Of a stretch of 64,000 bases of DNA, positions 8,510 through 16,509 are shown piece after piece (the stretch's first letter is position 1; each line of letters starts with the position of its first letter). The stretch covers positions 1-64,000 of the forward strand of contig CANKMW010000004.1 of assembly GCA_947483555.1 (NCBI GenBank), read 5' to 3'. This DNA is from Myxococcales bacterium (GTDB lineage Bacteria; Myxococcota_A; Polyangia; Haliangiales; Haliangiaceae). The notes under the pieces were generated by a model. It was given only the letters and a program-made list of their open reading frames with translations. It did no database searches and was not told the origin of the DNA. The translations under genes were made by a program, and so were the position numbers.

Positions 8510-9588
8510 GGCAGCACGCACTCCGCGAGCGCGGCGGCGGTGGCGGCCGCGACCGGACGGCGGGCGCCGGCGTCGTCGAGCCACGGGTCCCACCCGGTGA
8601 TCGCGGCGATGGCGTCGAGCGCGGCCTCGCGGGTGCGGTCCTCGGAGGCGCCGGTCGGCGCCCGCAAGAGCGCGACCAACGCCGGCACGGCGTCGAAGGT
8701 GCCGAGCTGCGCGGCGTTGGCGACATAGCGTTCCGTGACCCACCAGAACGGATCGCCGGCCATGGTCGCGATCAGGCGCGCCGTGAAGAAGCTGCGGTCG
8801 GCGGCCGTGATCGGAGCCGGCGTGAGCTTGGTCGCGTCGAGCAGCTTCACGATCGGCGCGGTCGCGAAGCGCATCGGCAGGATGGTCTCCTGCTCCTCGC
8901 TGCCGTCGTAACCCGTGAAGTGGCGATCGGTGGCGCGGCCTTCCTCGTCGACGATGGTGAGCCGCAGGTGGAAGTCGTTCGACGACCCCGACATGCCCAT
9001 CGTGCCCAGGCCGCCGGTCGGATCGACGAGCCGCACCAGGTGAGGCCGAGCCAGCATCGCGACCCGCGCCTCGCCGAGCAGGGCGTCAAACGTCTTGCGA
9101 TCGACCGACCCGGCCACGACCTCCAGACCGGCGCCGTGATAGTGCGACGATCCGACCGCGCGCACGTCGACGTGATCGGGCTCGACCCGAAAGCGCACCA
9201 GCCGCAACGAGCCGCCGTGTCCCGAGCCGTCCTCGAAGAAGACGTCCTTCGCGTCGCCGTAGGCGGCGTCGCAGCCGAAGTCGATGATCAACTTGCTCGG
9301 CTGCTCGCGAACGACGAACTCCTTCTTCACCCGCGCCTCGACCCGGGCCAGGATGCGCATGTCGAAGGGCGCGCAGTACGGGGCCTCGTCCTTGGCGGCC
9401 ACCGGCGGCGTCGGGCGCCCGCTGGCCCAGCACCTGCGGCCGGGCGCCGGCGGTGCGGGCGGCGCGGCGGGCGGCGGCTCGTCGACGGCGACCGCCGCCG
9501 GCGGGACCGGCGCGGCCGGGCACGGCGCCTGCTTCGAGGAACAACTGCCGACGACGATCACGATGGCGAGGCCGAGACCTGGGCGCAT
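8506..9588 (-). CDS. Lipoprotein of unknown function
   Basis: 360 residues starting MRPGLGLAIVIVVGSCSS, a clear signal peptide and lipobox (Cys about residue 16), then a Pro/Ala-rich linker. The middle part is beta-rich; the C-terminal 90 residues are helical and HEAT-like (VPALVALLRAPTGASE, ALDAIAAITGW). It overlaps the next small lipoprotein by 4 bp. The frame extends 32 codons upstream into the divergent aminotransferase promoter, but those codons are Arg-rich. I recognise no family. Confidence 0.7.
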   Translation of the reverse strand: MRPGLGLAIVIVVGSCSSKQAPCPAAPVPPAAVAVDEPPPAAPPAPPAPGRRCWASGRPTPPVAAKDEAPYCAPFDMRILARVEARVKKEFVVREQPSKLIIDFGCDAAYGDAKDVFFEDGSGHGGSLRLVRFRVEPDHVDVRAVGSSHYHGAGLEVVAGSVDRKTFDALLGEARVAMLARPHLVRLVDPTGGLGTMGMSGSSNDFHLRLTIVDEEGRATDRHFTGYDGSEEQETILPMRFATAPIVKLLDATKLTPAPITAADRSFFTARLIATMAGDPFWWVTERYVANAAQLGTFDAVPALVALLRAPTGASEDRTREAALDAIAAITGWDPWLDDAGARRPVAAATAAALAECVLP

Positions 9589-9671
9589 CTGGAGAACGTA
9601 CGCCGATCGACGCCGCGACGGCGAGGCCGGGCGCCATTGACGCCGGATCCGGTCGAGGCGACGCTGCCGCC

Positions 9672-10874
9672 GTGACTGACTCACGGCTGGCCACTCGCTG
9701 GGCGGGCTTCGGCACCAGCATCTTCACCGAGATGACCGAGCTGGCGCGCGCCCACGGCGCCGTCAACCTGGCGCAAGGGTTTCCCGACTTCCTGGGCCCC
9801 GACCGGCTGTTGCGCGCGATCGAGGCTCACGTCGGCAGCTCGCACCACCAGTACGCGCCCGGCAACGGTGAGGGACGCCTGCGCCGCGCGGTGGCGCGCG
9901 CGGTCGCCGCCAGCACCGGCGTCGAGCGCGATCCGACCACCGAGGTCACGATCACCACCGGCGCCACCGAGGCGATCTACGCCACCGTCAACGCGTTCGT
10001 GAACCCCGGCGATCGGGTGGTCGTGTTCGAACCGCTCTACGACAGCTACGCCCAGGCCATCGCTCAGGCCGGTGGCGTGCTGGTGCCGGTGCGCCTGCAC
10101 GCGCCCGACACCGAGCCCGGTCAGGCCGCCGGCGGCTGGGCCATCGACTGGGACCAGCTCGACGCCGCCCTGGCGGCCGGCTTCCGGTTGCTGATCCTCA
10201 ACTCGCCGCACAACCCGACCGGCAAGGTCTTCACCGAGGACGAGCTGGCGCGCATCGCCGCCGTCGTGCGCGCCGCCGATGCGGTCGCGATGTGCGACGA
10301 GGTCTACGAGGCCCTGGTCCACGACGGCGCCCGTCACGTGTCGCTGAGCAGCTTCGACGAGGTTCGCCATCTGGTGGTGCGCATCAGCTCGGCGGCCAAG
10401 ACGTTCGGCTTCACCGGCCTCAAGATCGGCTGGGCCACGGCTGCCCGCGAGCTGAGCTCCGCCGTGCGGTTGGTCCATCAGGGCACGGTGTTCTCGACCA
10501 CGCCGTTCCTGCAGACCGCGGTCGCCGAGGTCCTCGAGGACGAGTCGTGGATGGACGGCTACCTGACCGAGCTGCGCACCAGCTACCAGGCCAAGCGCGA
10601 TCTGCTGCGCGCGGCGCTGGTGCAGGCCGGCTTCGACGTGCCGGCGGTGCGCGGCACGTACTTCCTGATGGCCAGCTTCGAGCGCCTCGCGCCCGGCCGG
10701 TCCGACGTGGCGATGGGGCGCCACCTGATCGAGACCCGTGGGATCGCCGCCATCCCGCCGTCGGCGTTCTACGCCCGGCCGCCGGGACCGCTGCCGTGGC
10801 TGCGGTTCGCGTTCTGCAAGCGCGACGACACCTTGCGCCGCGCCGCCGCGCAGCTCCAGCGCCCCACGACCTGA
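9672..10874 (+). CDS. PLP-dependent aminotransferase class I/II (kynurenine/methionine aminotransferase type)
   Basis: 400 residues of fold-type I. Seen are the N-terminal AVNLAQGFPDF motif, GATEAIYATVNAFVNPGD around the cofactor phosphate, NSPHNPTGK, MCDEVYEAL (Asp contacting the pyridine N), SSAAKTFGFTGLKIGW (Schiff-base Lys) and the C-terminal LRFAFCK carboxylate Arg. The FPDF...YAPGNGEG pattern fits the KAT/YbdL group, which transaminates methionine, glutamine or kynurenine. I chose the GTG at 9672; the open frame upstream is a shadow of the lipoprotein gene. It appears monocistronic. Confidence 0.9.
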   Translation: MTDSRLATRWAGFGTSIFTEMTELARAHGAVNLAQGFPDFLGPDRLLRAIEAHVGSSHHQYAPGNGEGRLRRAVARAVAASTGVERDPTTEVTITTGATEAIYATVNAFVNPGDRVVVFEPLYDSYAQAIAQAGGVLVPVRLHAPDTEPGQAAGGWAIDWDQLDAALAAGFRLLILNSPHNPTGKVFTEDELARIAAVVRAADAVAMCDEVYEALVHDGARHVSLSSFDEVRHLVVRISSAAKTFGFTGLKIGWATAARELSSAVRLVHQGTVFSTTPFLQTAVAEVLEDESWMDGYLTELRTSYQAKRDLLRAALVQAGFDVPAVRGTYFLMASFERLAPGRSDVAMGRHLIETRGIAAIPPSAFYARPPGPLPWLRFAFCKRDDTLRRAAAQLQRPTT

Positions 10875-10883
10875 GCGACTCGA

Positions 10884-11037
10884 CTACCGGACCGTGCAGG
10901 TCACGGTCGCCGCGCCGTCACCGCCGAAGGCCGGGCCGGCGAACACGGCATACGTGCCGCCCACCTCGACGGTGTCGCGAGCCCGGTCCGCGACGGACCA
11001 CACGATCTGGCCAGGCGCCTGGTCGGCGCCGTCGCGG
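10884..11037 (-). pseudogene. Coding-like tail in a shifted frame after the caspase-like lipoprotein
   Basis: Just beyond the stop of the gene at 11038, a different reverse frame reads a plausible protein end: PGQIVWSVADRARDTVEVGG, then TYAVFAGPAFGGDGAATVTC, with a normal stop at 10884. This resembles the C-terminal beta strands of a secreted protein rather than the Arg-rich shadow text nearby. It could be a frame-shifted extension of the upstream gene, or the remnant of a small separate gene. I cannot decide which. Confidence 0.25.
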
Positions 11038-12669
11038 TCAGCGCTTGCAGGCCCGGCCGTAGATCGTGCTGCTCGACGAGCTCGCCACCAGCTTGCAGGT
11101 GTAGCCGGTGCCGCAGCCGGCGTCGGCGACGCACGCCGCGGTGCACTTCTTGCCCGCGGTGCCCGACGACACGCACAGGTTGCCCGGACCGCCGCAGTCG
11201 GCGTTGGCCGAACAGGTCTTGCCGAAGTTCGCGGTCCGCGCCCACGGCACCGCGGTGGGGTTGTCGTCGATGCCGTGCATGCCGTACATCGACGTGAAGC
11301 TCCACGACGCCGAGTCGAGCTTGGTGAGCAGCGTCGACACCGGCTGCGGCCGCAGCCGCTGCAGGCTGTCACGGGCCAGGAGCGCCGACACCATGTTCTC
11401 GACCGCGATCGGCGACGAGGCATCGGAGAACGAGGTCGTGGTGATGACGTCGACGTTCTTGCCGGCCTTGCTGGGGTTGTCCTTGAACGCCATGCCGATC
11501 TGGTAGGTGTCGCAGCCCTCGGCGAGCACGACCTGGTAGCGATCGGCCGGCATCGGGGCGACGCGGATGTCGGCGTCGTCGAGATCGCCTTCGTCGGTCT
11601 TCTTCCAGTTGGCGAGCGCGAAGCCGTAGAACGGGCCCGAGTGGCCGGAGTAGATGATGACGTCGCGGGTGGCCAGCGAGCCCATGGCCAGGCCCTCGAG
11701 GACGCGACCGCCGGCGTCGGTGTCGGGATCGGTCGGGGTCCCGGGCTTGCCGAAGAAGACCCGGATCTCGACGGCCACCGACTTGCCGTCGGCCTTCACG
11801 GTACGCGTGAAGGCACCCGAGGTGTGGGTGAGCTTGTCCCAGCTCGCCACCGGGGTGCGGAAGCCCTGCTCCTTGAGCCAGGTGAAGAACTGCTTCGAGT
11901 GCTTGAGGTGGTATTCGGAGTGGTAGTCCCAGCCGAAGTAGACGTCCATGTCGAGCTTGCCGTCGGCGGTGAGGCGGGCCAGGTCGAAGAAGCCGTCGGT
12001 CGAGGCGCGCTCGCGGGCGATCGAGAACGTGATCTTCTCCTTCTGATCGGCGGGCACCGCGGCCGGGTTCCAGGCCGTCCACGGCGCGTCGCGGTACCAC
12101 TCGCCGTTGGTCTCGAGCTGGGCCATCGCGGTGTTGCTCGGCTTGCCGATCTCGAGGTCGAACACGATCTTGTTGCTGACGCCGGCGCGGGTCGGCAGCT
12201 TGGAGATGAGGTTGCGGCCACCGGCGGCGATCTGGCGGAACGTGAAGTCGTAGGTGATCTTGTCGGCGCGCTCGACGATCGCCAGATCCTCGTAGGCGCC
12301 GGCCTTGGCCATGCCGCCGAAGCCACCGAAGCTGGCGTTGGGATCGTCGTGCTCCTTGTCGACCAGGTACTGGGTGACGAACCAGGCGATCGCGATCTGC
12401 TTGAAGCCGACCAGCTTGGTGGCGGCGGCCAGCCGCTCGGCGGCCGGCCGGCTCGCCATGCCGGCCTCGAGCGCAACCGTGCTCTTGCCCTCGAGCAGGT
12501 ACTCCTGCGCCGACAGGCTGAAGAAGTCGTCGGCCTTGCCGTCGTCCACGAACACGCTGTCCTCGGGATCCTCGGCATCGAAGCCGAGGCCATCGTCACA
12601 GCCGGCGGCGGCGACGAGGGACAGCGCGAGACCGGCGGCGAACGCGGCGGAGCAGCGGAGGGTGCGCAT
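11038..12669 (-). CDS. Lipoprotein with caspase-like (clan CD) His/Cys arrangement
   Basis: 543 residues with a signal peptide and lipobox (AAAGC, Cys24), then an acidic linker. The region from about 235 to 415 resembles clan CD cysteine peptidases: a strand, DVIIYSGHSGPFYG with H343, then YQVVLAEGCDTY with C386, then a strand VDVITTTSF. A hydrophobic strand ending in GH, and about 40 residues later a strand ending in Cys, is the caspase/gingipain/clostripain pattern. The C-terminus (about 480-543) is Cys-rich with disulphide-like spacing (CSANADCGG, CVADAGCGTGYTC). It is likely on the cell surface. Peptidase activity is inferred from the motif only. Confidence 0.6.
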   Translation of the reverse strand: MRTLRCSAAFAAGLALSLVAAAGCDDGLGFDAEDPEDSVFVDDGKADDFFSLSAQEYLLEGKSTVALEAGMASRPAAERLAAATKLVGFKQIAIAWFVTQYLVDKEHDDPNASFGGFGGMAKAGAYEDLAIVERADKITYDFTFRQIAAGGRNLISKLPTRAGVSNKIVFDLEIGKPSNTAMAQLETNGEWYRDAPWTAWNPAAVPADQKEKITFSIARERASTDGFFDLARLTADGKLDMDVYFGWDYHSEYHLKHSKQFFTWLKEQGFRTPVASWDKLTHTSGAFTRTVKADGKSVAVEIRVFFGKPGTPTDPDTDAGGRVLEGLAMGSLATRDVIIYSGHSGPFYGFALANWKKTDEGDLDDADIRVAPMPADRYQVVLAEGCDTYQIGMAFKDNPSKAGKNVDVITTTSFSDASSPIAVENMVSALLARDSLQRLRPQPVSTLLTKLDSASWSFTSMYGMHGIDDNPTAVPWARTANFGKTCSANADCGGPGNLCVSSGTAGKKCTAACVADAGCGTGYTCKLVASSSSSTIYGRACKR

Positions 12670-12787
12670 GGCACCAGGAACAGCAACCGCTGTGCCGGCG
12701 GCGGCACCAGTCGCGACGCCGGGTTAGCCCCGGGTGGCTGGTCGAGCAGCCGGCGACTGGTTGCGCGTGTTACCAAGGACGGCGTCG

Positions 12788-13354
12788 ATGCGGAGCTACG
12801 CGGTCGTCCTGTGCGCCTCCCTCCTCGCCGCGTGCCGCGGTGCGGCAACGCCCGTGGCGCCAGCGCCGATCCAGAACCTGCCGGGCGCCGAACCCGCGGC
12901 TCCGGAGCCCGCGGCCTGCGCCGATCCGGTCGCCGGCGTGTGGACCGCGCTGGTGTGGCGCGAGGACGCCGGCAAGTGGGACGAGGTCACGTTCGAGCTC
13001 GAACGGGTCGGCTTCACCGAGCTGCGCGGCCAGATCGCCGTGCGCACCTGGGACGGCGACGAGGCCGACGATGCGCCGCCGATCTGCCCCGACGGCTCGC
13101 CGGCGGTGAGCCGCGTGGTCCAGGGCGCCTCCGGCACGCTGCGTGGCGCCGACCTCGACCTGCAGGGCCGCGACCCGGAGCGCACCGCGCTGGCGTGCGG
13201 CATCGAGACGTCGTCCGTCTACCACCCCGATCACTTCACCGGACGTCTCGAGCCCGGCCCCGAGCTGGTGACCGTGAACGACGACGGCTCGGTCGATCAC
13301 GGCCGCCCCCACGTGTTCACGCGGCGAGCCTGCGCCGCGAATGCTCACCGGTAG
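12788..13354 (+). CDS. Small lipoprotein of unknown function
   Basis: 188 residues beginning MRSYAVVLCASLLAACRG, a signal peptide with lipobox LAAC (Cys about residue 15). A Pro/Ala linker is followed by a beta-rich domain of about 140 residues (WTALVWREDAGKWDEVTFEL). The upstream in-frame extension is short and unsupported. It is divergent from the caspase-like lipoprotein gene, with 118 bp between starts. I recognise no family. Confidence 0.7.
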   Translation: MRSYAVVLCASLLAACRGAATPVAPAPIQNLPGAEPAAPEPAACADPVAGVWTALVWREDAGKWDEVTFELERVGFTELRGQIAVRTWDGDEADDAPPICPDGSPAVSRVVQGASGTLRGADLDLQGRDPERTALACGIETSSVYHPDHFTGRLEPGPELVTVNDDGSVDHGRPHVFTRRACAANAHR

Positions 13355-13527
13355 CGATGTTGCCAACCAGGCTCTTCGACGTCGCGCTCAGGATTCATCA
13401 CATCTCCGCGAGCGCGAGCTCGCTCATGACCGCCACCTGTAGGGGGCTCCTCTGGCGGCGCTTACCCATATGTCAACCTGTCACAGCCACGAGCGCGTCA
13501 CGGTCGGCGATCACGCGTGCAGGCGCT

Positions 13528-14706
13528 CTACAGCATCTCACCGGCTCCGGCGGCGGTGACGATCAGCAGATCGCGGCTCGTGTACACGAGGCGGCCGGGC
13601 GCGGCTCCGGTGATCGCGAGCCGACCCTCGTGGACCAAACGGTGGTGAGCGAAACACAGGCAGGTGATATTGGAGGGCTCGTGGCCGCCGCCGTCGGCGC
13701 AGGCGTGAACGTGGTGGAGCTGGAGGAAGCGGGTCGAGCGGCAGCCAGGCACGGTGCAGCATCCCCGATCGCGACGCTTGACCAGGCGCTGGACCGCCGG
13801 CGGGATGTCCTGGACCACGCGGGCCGGCACCGCCGCGTCGAGGTGACCGAGGTGGTCGGCGTGGCAGCGGGCCTGCGCGAGCGTGGCGGGCGGGACGTCG
13901 ACGGCGCGGCCGGCCGCATCGTGCCAGGCGCGATCGCAGCGCGCGCAGACAGTGAGCCCGATCTGGTACGGCGCCCGCGTCGTCGCCTCGTCGGCGGGCG
14001 CGCTGGCATCGAGGCTGGCGTCGCCCGGCGCGGCGCGGTCGTGCCCACGTGGGCACGGCGCATCGAGGACCGAGCTGCACATCGCCGCGATCAGCGCATC
14101 GTCGGTGAGCGGGTGTCCGACCTCATCTTCGAGCAGACGCATCGCTTCCCGGAACAGCGCCAGCGTGGCTGGCAACAGCTCGAGAGTGATCGTGCGTGGC
14201 GTCAGGTCCGGGTCGCCTGGATCTTCGGGGCGATCGCCCGGAGATCGCCCGGCGACCTGGGCCTCGATCTCGCGCAGCACCCGGCCGCGCGCGGCCTCGA
14301 TCCACGCCGCCTCTGTCGCCGGCGTCGCCACGCGGCTGAGCTCGCGCACCGCAGAGTACGACAGGCCACCTGCACGGAGCTCGCCGGTCAACGCCGGCAG
14401 CGTCGCGAGCACCCGCGCGACGCGCAGCCGTTCCTTCGCGACTCGCGGGCCGTATCCGAGTACGCGCTCGACGTAGGCCAGCATCGAGACACTGCCGACG
14501 TGGCGATGGACCTCGGCGCGCTCGGCGCGGGCCAGCCACGCGAGCTCCTCGGCGTCGAGCCCGCCGCGGCGTACCGCCACCCGCCGCAGCGCGCGGTCGA
14601 TCTCCTGCCATCCCGGTTCGGTGCCCACGTGGGCATCGCCACCGCCGCGCCCGATCGCCGTCGCCACCTCCGCCTGATTCCTGTCGTCGCCCCGATCATC
14701 CAGCAT
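13528..14706 (-). CDS. HNH endonuclease, DUF222-like family (copy 1)
   Basis: 392 residues. The helical N-terminal two-thirds (for example AYVERVLGYGPRVAKERL) resembles DUF222-type proteins. A Cys pair (CARCDRAWH) precedes the HNH module at about residues 317-361 (CTVPGCRSTR, LQLHHVHACADGGGHEPSN, HHRLVHEG). The start is the ATG at 14706 with GGAGG 6-7 nt upstream; a longer frame lacks a site. A closely related copy lies at 27028-28296, but this copy ends about 10 residues after the HNH fold and lacks that copy's C-terminal tail. Such genes occur in several copies per genome in high-GC bacteria. Their role is not settled. Confidence 0.85.
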   Translation of the reverse strand: MLDDRGDDRNQAEVATAIGRGGGDAHVGTEPGWQEIDRALRRVAVRRGGLDAEELAWLARAERAEVHRHVGSVSMLAYVERVLGYGPRVAKERLRVARVLATLPALTGELRAGGLSYSAVRELSRVATPATEAAWIEAARGRVLREIEAQVAGRSPGDRPEDPGDPDLTPRTITLELLPATLALFREAMRLLEDEVGHPLTDDALIAAMCSSVLDAPCPRGHDRAAPGDASLDASAPADEATTRAPYQIGLTVCARCDRAWHDAAGRAVDVPPATLAQARCHADHLGHLDAAVPARVVQDIPPAVQRLVKRRDRGCCTVPGCRSTRFLQLHHVHACADGGGHEPSNITCLCFAHHRLVHEGRLAITGAAPGRLVYTSRDLLIVTAAGAGEML

Positions 14707-14726
14707 CGCGCCCCTCCTTCGAGGGT

Positions 14727-14742
14727 CCACCTCTACCACGGA
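14727..14742 (-). promoter_or_regulatory. Leader element shared by both HNH genes
   Basis: The 16-mer TCCGTGGTAGAGGTGG, read on the reverse strand, lies 20 nt before the start. It is identical to 26980-26995 upstream of HNH copy 2. A second shared block, AACGCTTGACG, lies 159 nt further upstream here and 158 nt further upstream in copy 2. Confidence 0.5.
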
Positions 14743-15112
14743 CATTTTCGACCTCACGTACGGCTCGTGGCGCGACGATCACGCCTCCGGAATCGCGCGG
14801 CGACCACACGACCGTCATCGTCGCGCCTGCGCCGGCCTGTGCCTTCTCGTCGAGGATCCGATGGCGGTTCTCGACCCCACGCCTCGCCGCGCGTCCGAAG
14901 TCGTCAAGCGTTCTGCTCGGCTTTCTGCTCGGCTTCTTCGAAAAAAGCTCTCCGGACCAGCGCCGGGACCTGTGGGCGGTGTGGAGAACCCGCACCTCAT
15001 CGATGCGTGTCCAGGTTCTCGAATCGGAGGCGGCGTTCTCCACGCAGCCTGCGCATCGGCGCCATGCCACCGGCGCGAACAGTGTCGACATGCGCCGACG
15101 CCGGCTACGCCG
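14743..15112. other. Leader region of HNH copy 1 with small repeats
   Basis: No convincing gene. It contains the AACGCTTGACG block shared with HNH copy 2 (reverse strand, 14902-14912), a perfect tandem duplication of the 12-mer TTCTGCTCGGCT (14911-14934), and a 9-bp inverted repeat GTGGAGAAC / GTTCTCCAC (14981-14989 and 15035-15043). There is no T-tract, so the last is not a typical terminator. Confidence 0.45.
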
Positions 15113-15625
15113 TCACTCCGTCTCGCGCCCGCTGAGCCCGCCATAGCCAGCACCGCCGTACTCGGCCGCGTTGGCCGGCTTCCACTCGAGGCGGATCGGC
15201 TCGTCGCCGAACTCGGCCTGGAAGCCACCGGCCTCGGCGGGCGCGAACGCGAGCTCCATGGCCGCGTCGCAGTCGCCCCACGGGCAGAAGTACTGACCGA
15301 CGAACCGGATCGCGCTGCCGCCGGCGCCCGAGAACGTCGCCACGCCGGTGAAGCGCTGCGAGCCGAGCAGCTTGGTCAGGTACCAGGTGTCGCCTTCGCG
15401 ATGGAACTTGCACGGCTGCGGGTCGTAGCCGTTGATGGCGCAGGTCCACAGCGCGCCGTCGGTGACGCCGGCGGGCAGGTCGGGATCGGACGCGGCGCCG
15501 ATCTCGGTGACCGTGGTGTTGCCGATCGGCTGCGGCGCGGGTGAGGTGCCGCCACATGACGCCGCAGCGGCGGCGGCGGCCGCGATGGCCCGGATGGTCA
15601 GGACCCGCCGCGATCGATCGGACAT
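15113..15625 (-). CDS. Small lipoprotein of unknown function
   Basis: 170 residues. The N-terminus is RSRRVLTIRAIAAAAAAAAS followed by the lipobox Cys (about residue 24). The mature part is beta-rich with a Cys pair at CAINGYDPQPC and another at YFCPWGDC, suggesting two disulphides. It is divergent from the lipoprotein gene at 15655, with only 29 bp between the two start codons. A TACCGT box 5 nt before the ATG suggests a leaderless transcript. No family recognised. Confidence 0.7.
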   Translation of the reverse strand: MSDRSRRVLTIRAIAAAAAAAASCGGTSPAPQPIGNTTVTEIGAASDPDLPAGVTDGALWTCAINGYDPQPCKFHREGDTWYLTKLLGSQRFTGVATFSGAGGSAIRFVGQYFCPWGDCDAAMELAFAPAEAGGFQAEFGDEPIRLEWKPANAAEYGGAGYGGLSGRETE

Positions 15626-15630
15626 GGGCC

Positions 15631-15636
15631 ACGGTA
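15631..15636 (-). promoter_or_regulatory. -10-like box (TACCGT), reverse strand
   Basis: Read on the reverse strand, TACCGT lies 5 nt before the ATG at 15625. It lies next to the forward-strand box at 15643-15648, within the same 29-bp gap. Confidence 0.4.
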
Positions 15637-15642
15637 TCGCAC

Positions 15643-15648
15643 TATGAT
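15643..15648 (+). promoter_or_regulatory. -10-like box (TATGAT), forward strand
   Basis: TATGAT is close to the sigma-70 consensus and lies 6 nt before the GTG at 15655, so transcription should begin at or very near the start codon. Together with the reverse box it makes a compact divergent promoter. Confidence 0.5.
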
Positions 15649-15654
15649 CGCGGC

Positions 15655-16491
15655 GTGCGACGCCTCACCGTGGAGCTGCTCGGGTTGGCCGCGGTCGCCG
15701 GTTGTGGGGGCGGCGCGGGCGCCTCATCGGCATCCGGCACGCCCCCCATGGCGCCGACCCGCTGCTTGCCGGCGCGCACGACGCCAGCGGCGCCGCCCGG
15801 TGTCGACCCGCACTGGGTTGCGTGGACCACGCCGCAGGGCTGGCTGCACGTCGGCACCCGCGCCGAGTTCGAGCGCTCGCAGCCGCTGCGCGAGGAGATC
15901 TGGGGCGGCACCAGCGACGCCCCGGTCGAGAAGCGCGCGCTCGACGGCGGCCCGTGGGCCACGCGCGAGGACGCGCTCGATGCGGTGTGCGCGCGGCTAT
16001 CGGCGGTGCGCCTGCAGCGCCATCCGACGGCGCAGCCGGGCGAGACGGTGGTCGGCACGCTCGATGGCCACGAGTACAACCTGATGCTCGGGCGCGGGAT
16101 GCTGGCCGAGGACGTGTTCTGGACCGCGCAGCAGTATGACCATGGCGAGCAGCTCCGCATCGTGCGCGAGTGCGGCATCACGCCCCGCATCGAGCTCGGC
16201 GGTCCACGCTGGCTGGTCCACGCCACCGGGGTCGGGACCATGGACGGTCCGCGCGTGATGGACACCTGGTTCCTGCTGGCGGCAGCGCCGAGCGGCGGCC
16301 GCTTCGAGCTCGCCGACGGCAGCGGCGGCACCTTCGGCTACTCGTCGGACCGCTCGTTCGGCCCGTTCGCCGACAGCTTCGCGCTGATCCCGCAGCTGCG
16401 ACAGCTCGGCCTGACCGCGGTCGGCGACGTCACCACCGAGACCGCCAGCGATCCGCCAGTCGACCGTGGCTCGCCGCGCTGCCCGCAGTGA
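15655..16491 (+). CDS. Lipoprotein of unknown function
   Basis: 278 residues from a GTG: VRRLTVELLGLAAVAGCGGG, a signal peptide with lipobox AVAGC (Cys about residue 17). The mature part is mixed alpha/beta, with WVAWTTPQGWLHVGTR near its start, and I recognise no family. The GTG is supported by the TATGAT box 6 nt upstream. The membrane protein gene at 16510 follows after 18 bp. Confidence 0.7.
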   Translation: MRRLTVELLGLAAVAGCGGGAGASSASGTPPMAPTRCLPARTTPAAPPGVDPHWVAWTTPQGWLHVGTRAEFERSQPLREEIWGGTSDAPVEKRALDGGPWATREDALDAVCARLSAVRLQRHPTAQPGETVVGTLDGHEYNLMLGRGMLAEDVFWTAQQYDHGEQLRIVRECGITPRIELGGPRWLVHATGVGTMDGPRVMDTWFLLAAAPSGGRFELADGSGGTFGYSSDRSFGPFADSFALIPQLRQLGLTAVGDVTTETASDPPVDRGSPRCPQ

Positions 16492-16509
16492 TAGGATCGG
16501 CGGCGATCG

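Noticed and set aside
8377..9675. 432-codon forward frame
   Set aside because: It is antisense to two lipoprotein genes with lipoboxes; composition is Arg/Gly/Val-rich and lacks motifs.
13355..13527. Locally AT-richer stretch (CCCATATGTCAACCTGTCACAG) as an operator
   Set aside because: The short TGTCA repeats are too weak to call without more examples.
14981..15043. 9-bp inverted repeat GTGGAGAAC as a terminator
   Set aside because: The loop is about 45 nt and there is no T-tract.
10738..15135. A 1465-codon open frame on the + strand
   Set aside because: It runs antisense through the caspase-like lipoprotein and HNH genes, is Arg/Ala/Val/Gly-biased and has no domain; a GC-rich shadow.
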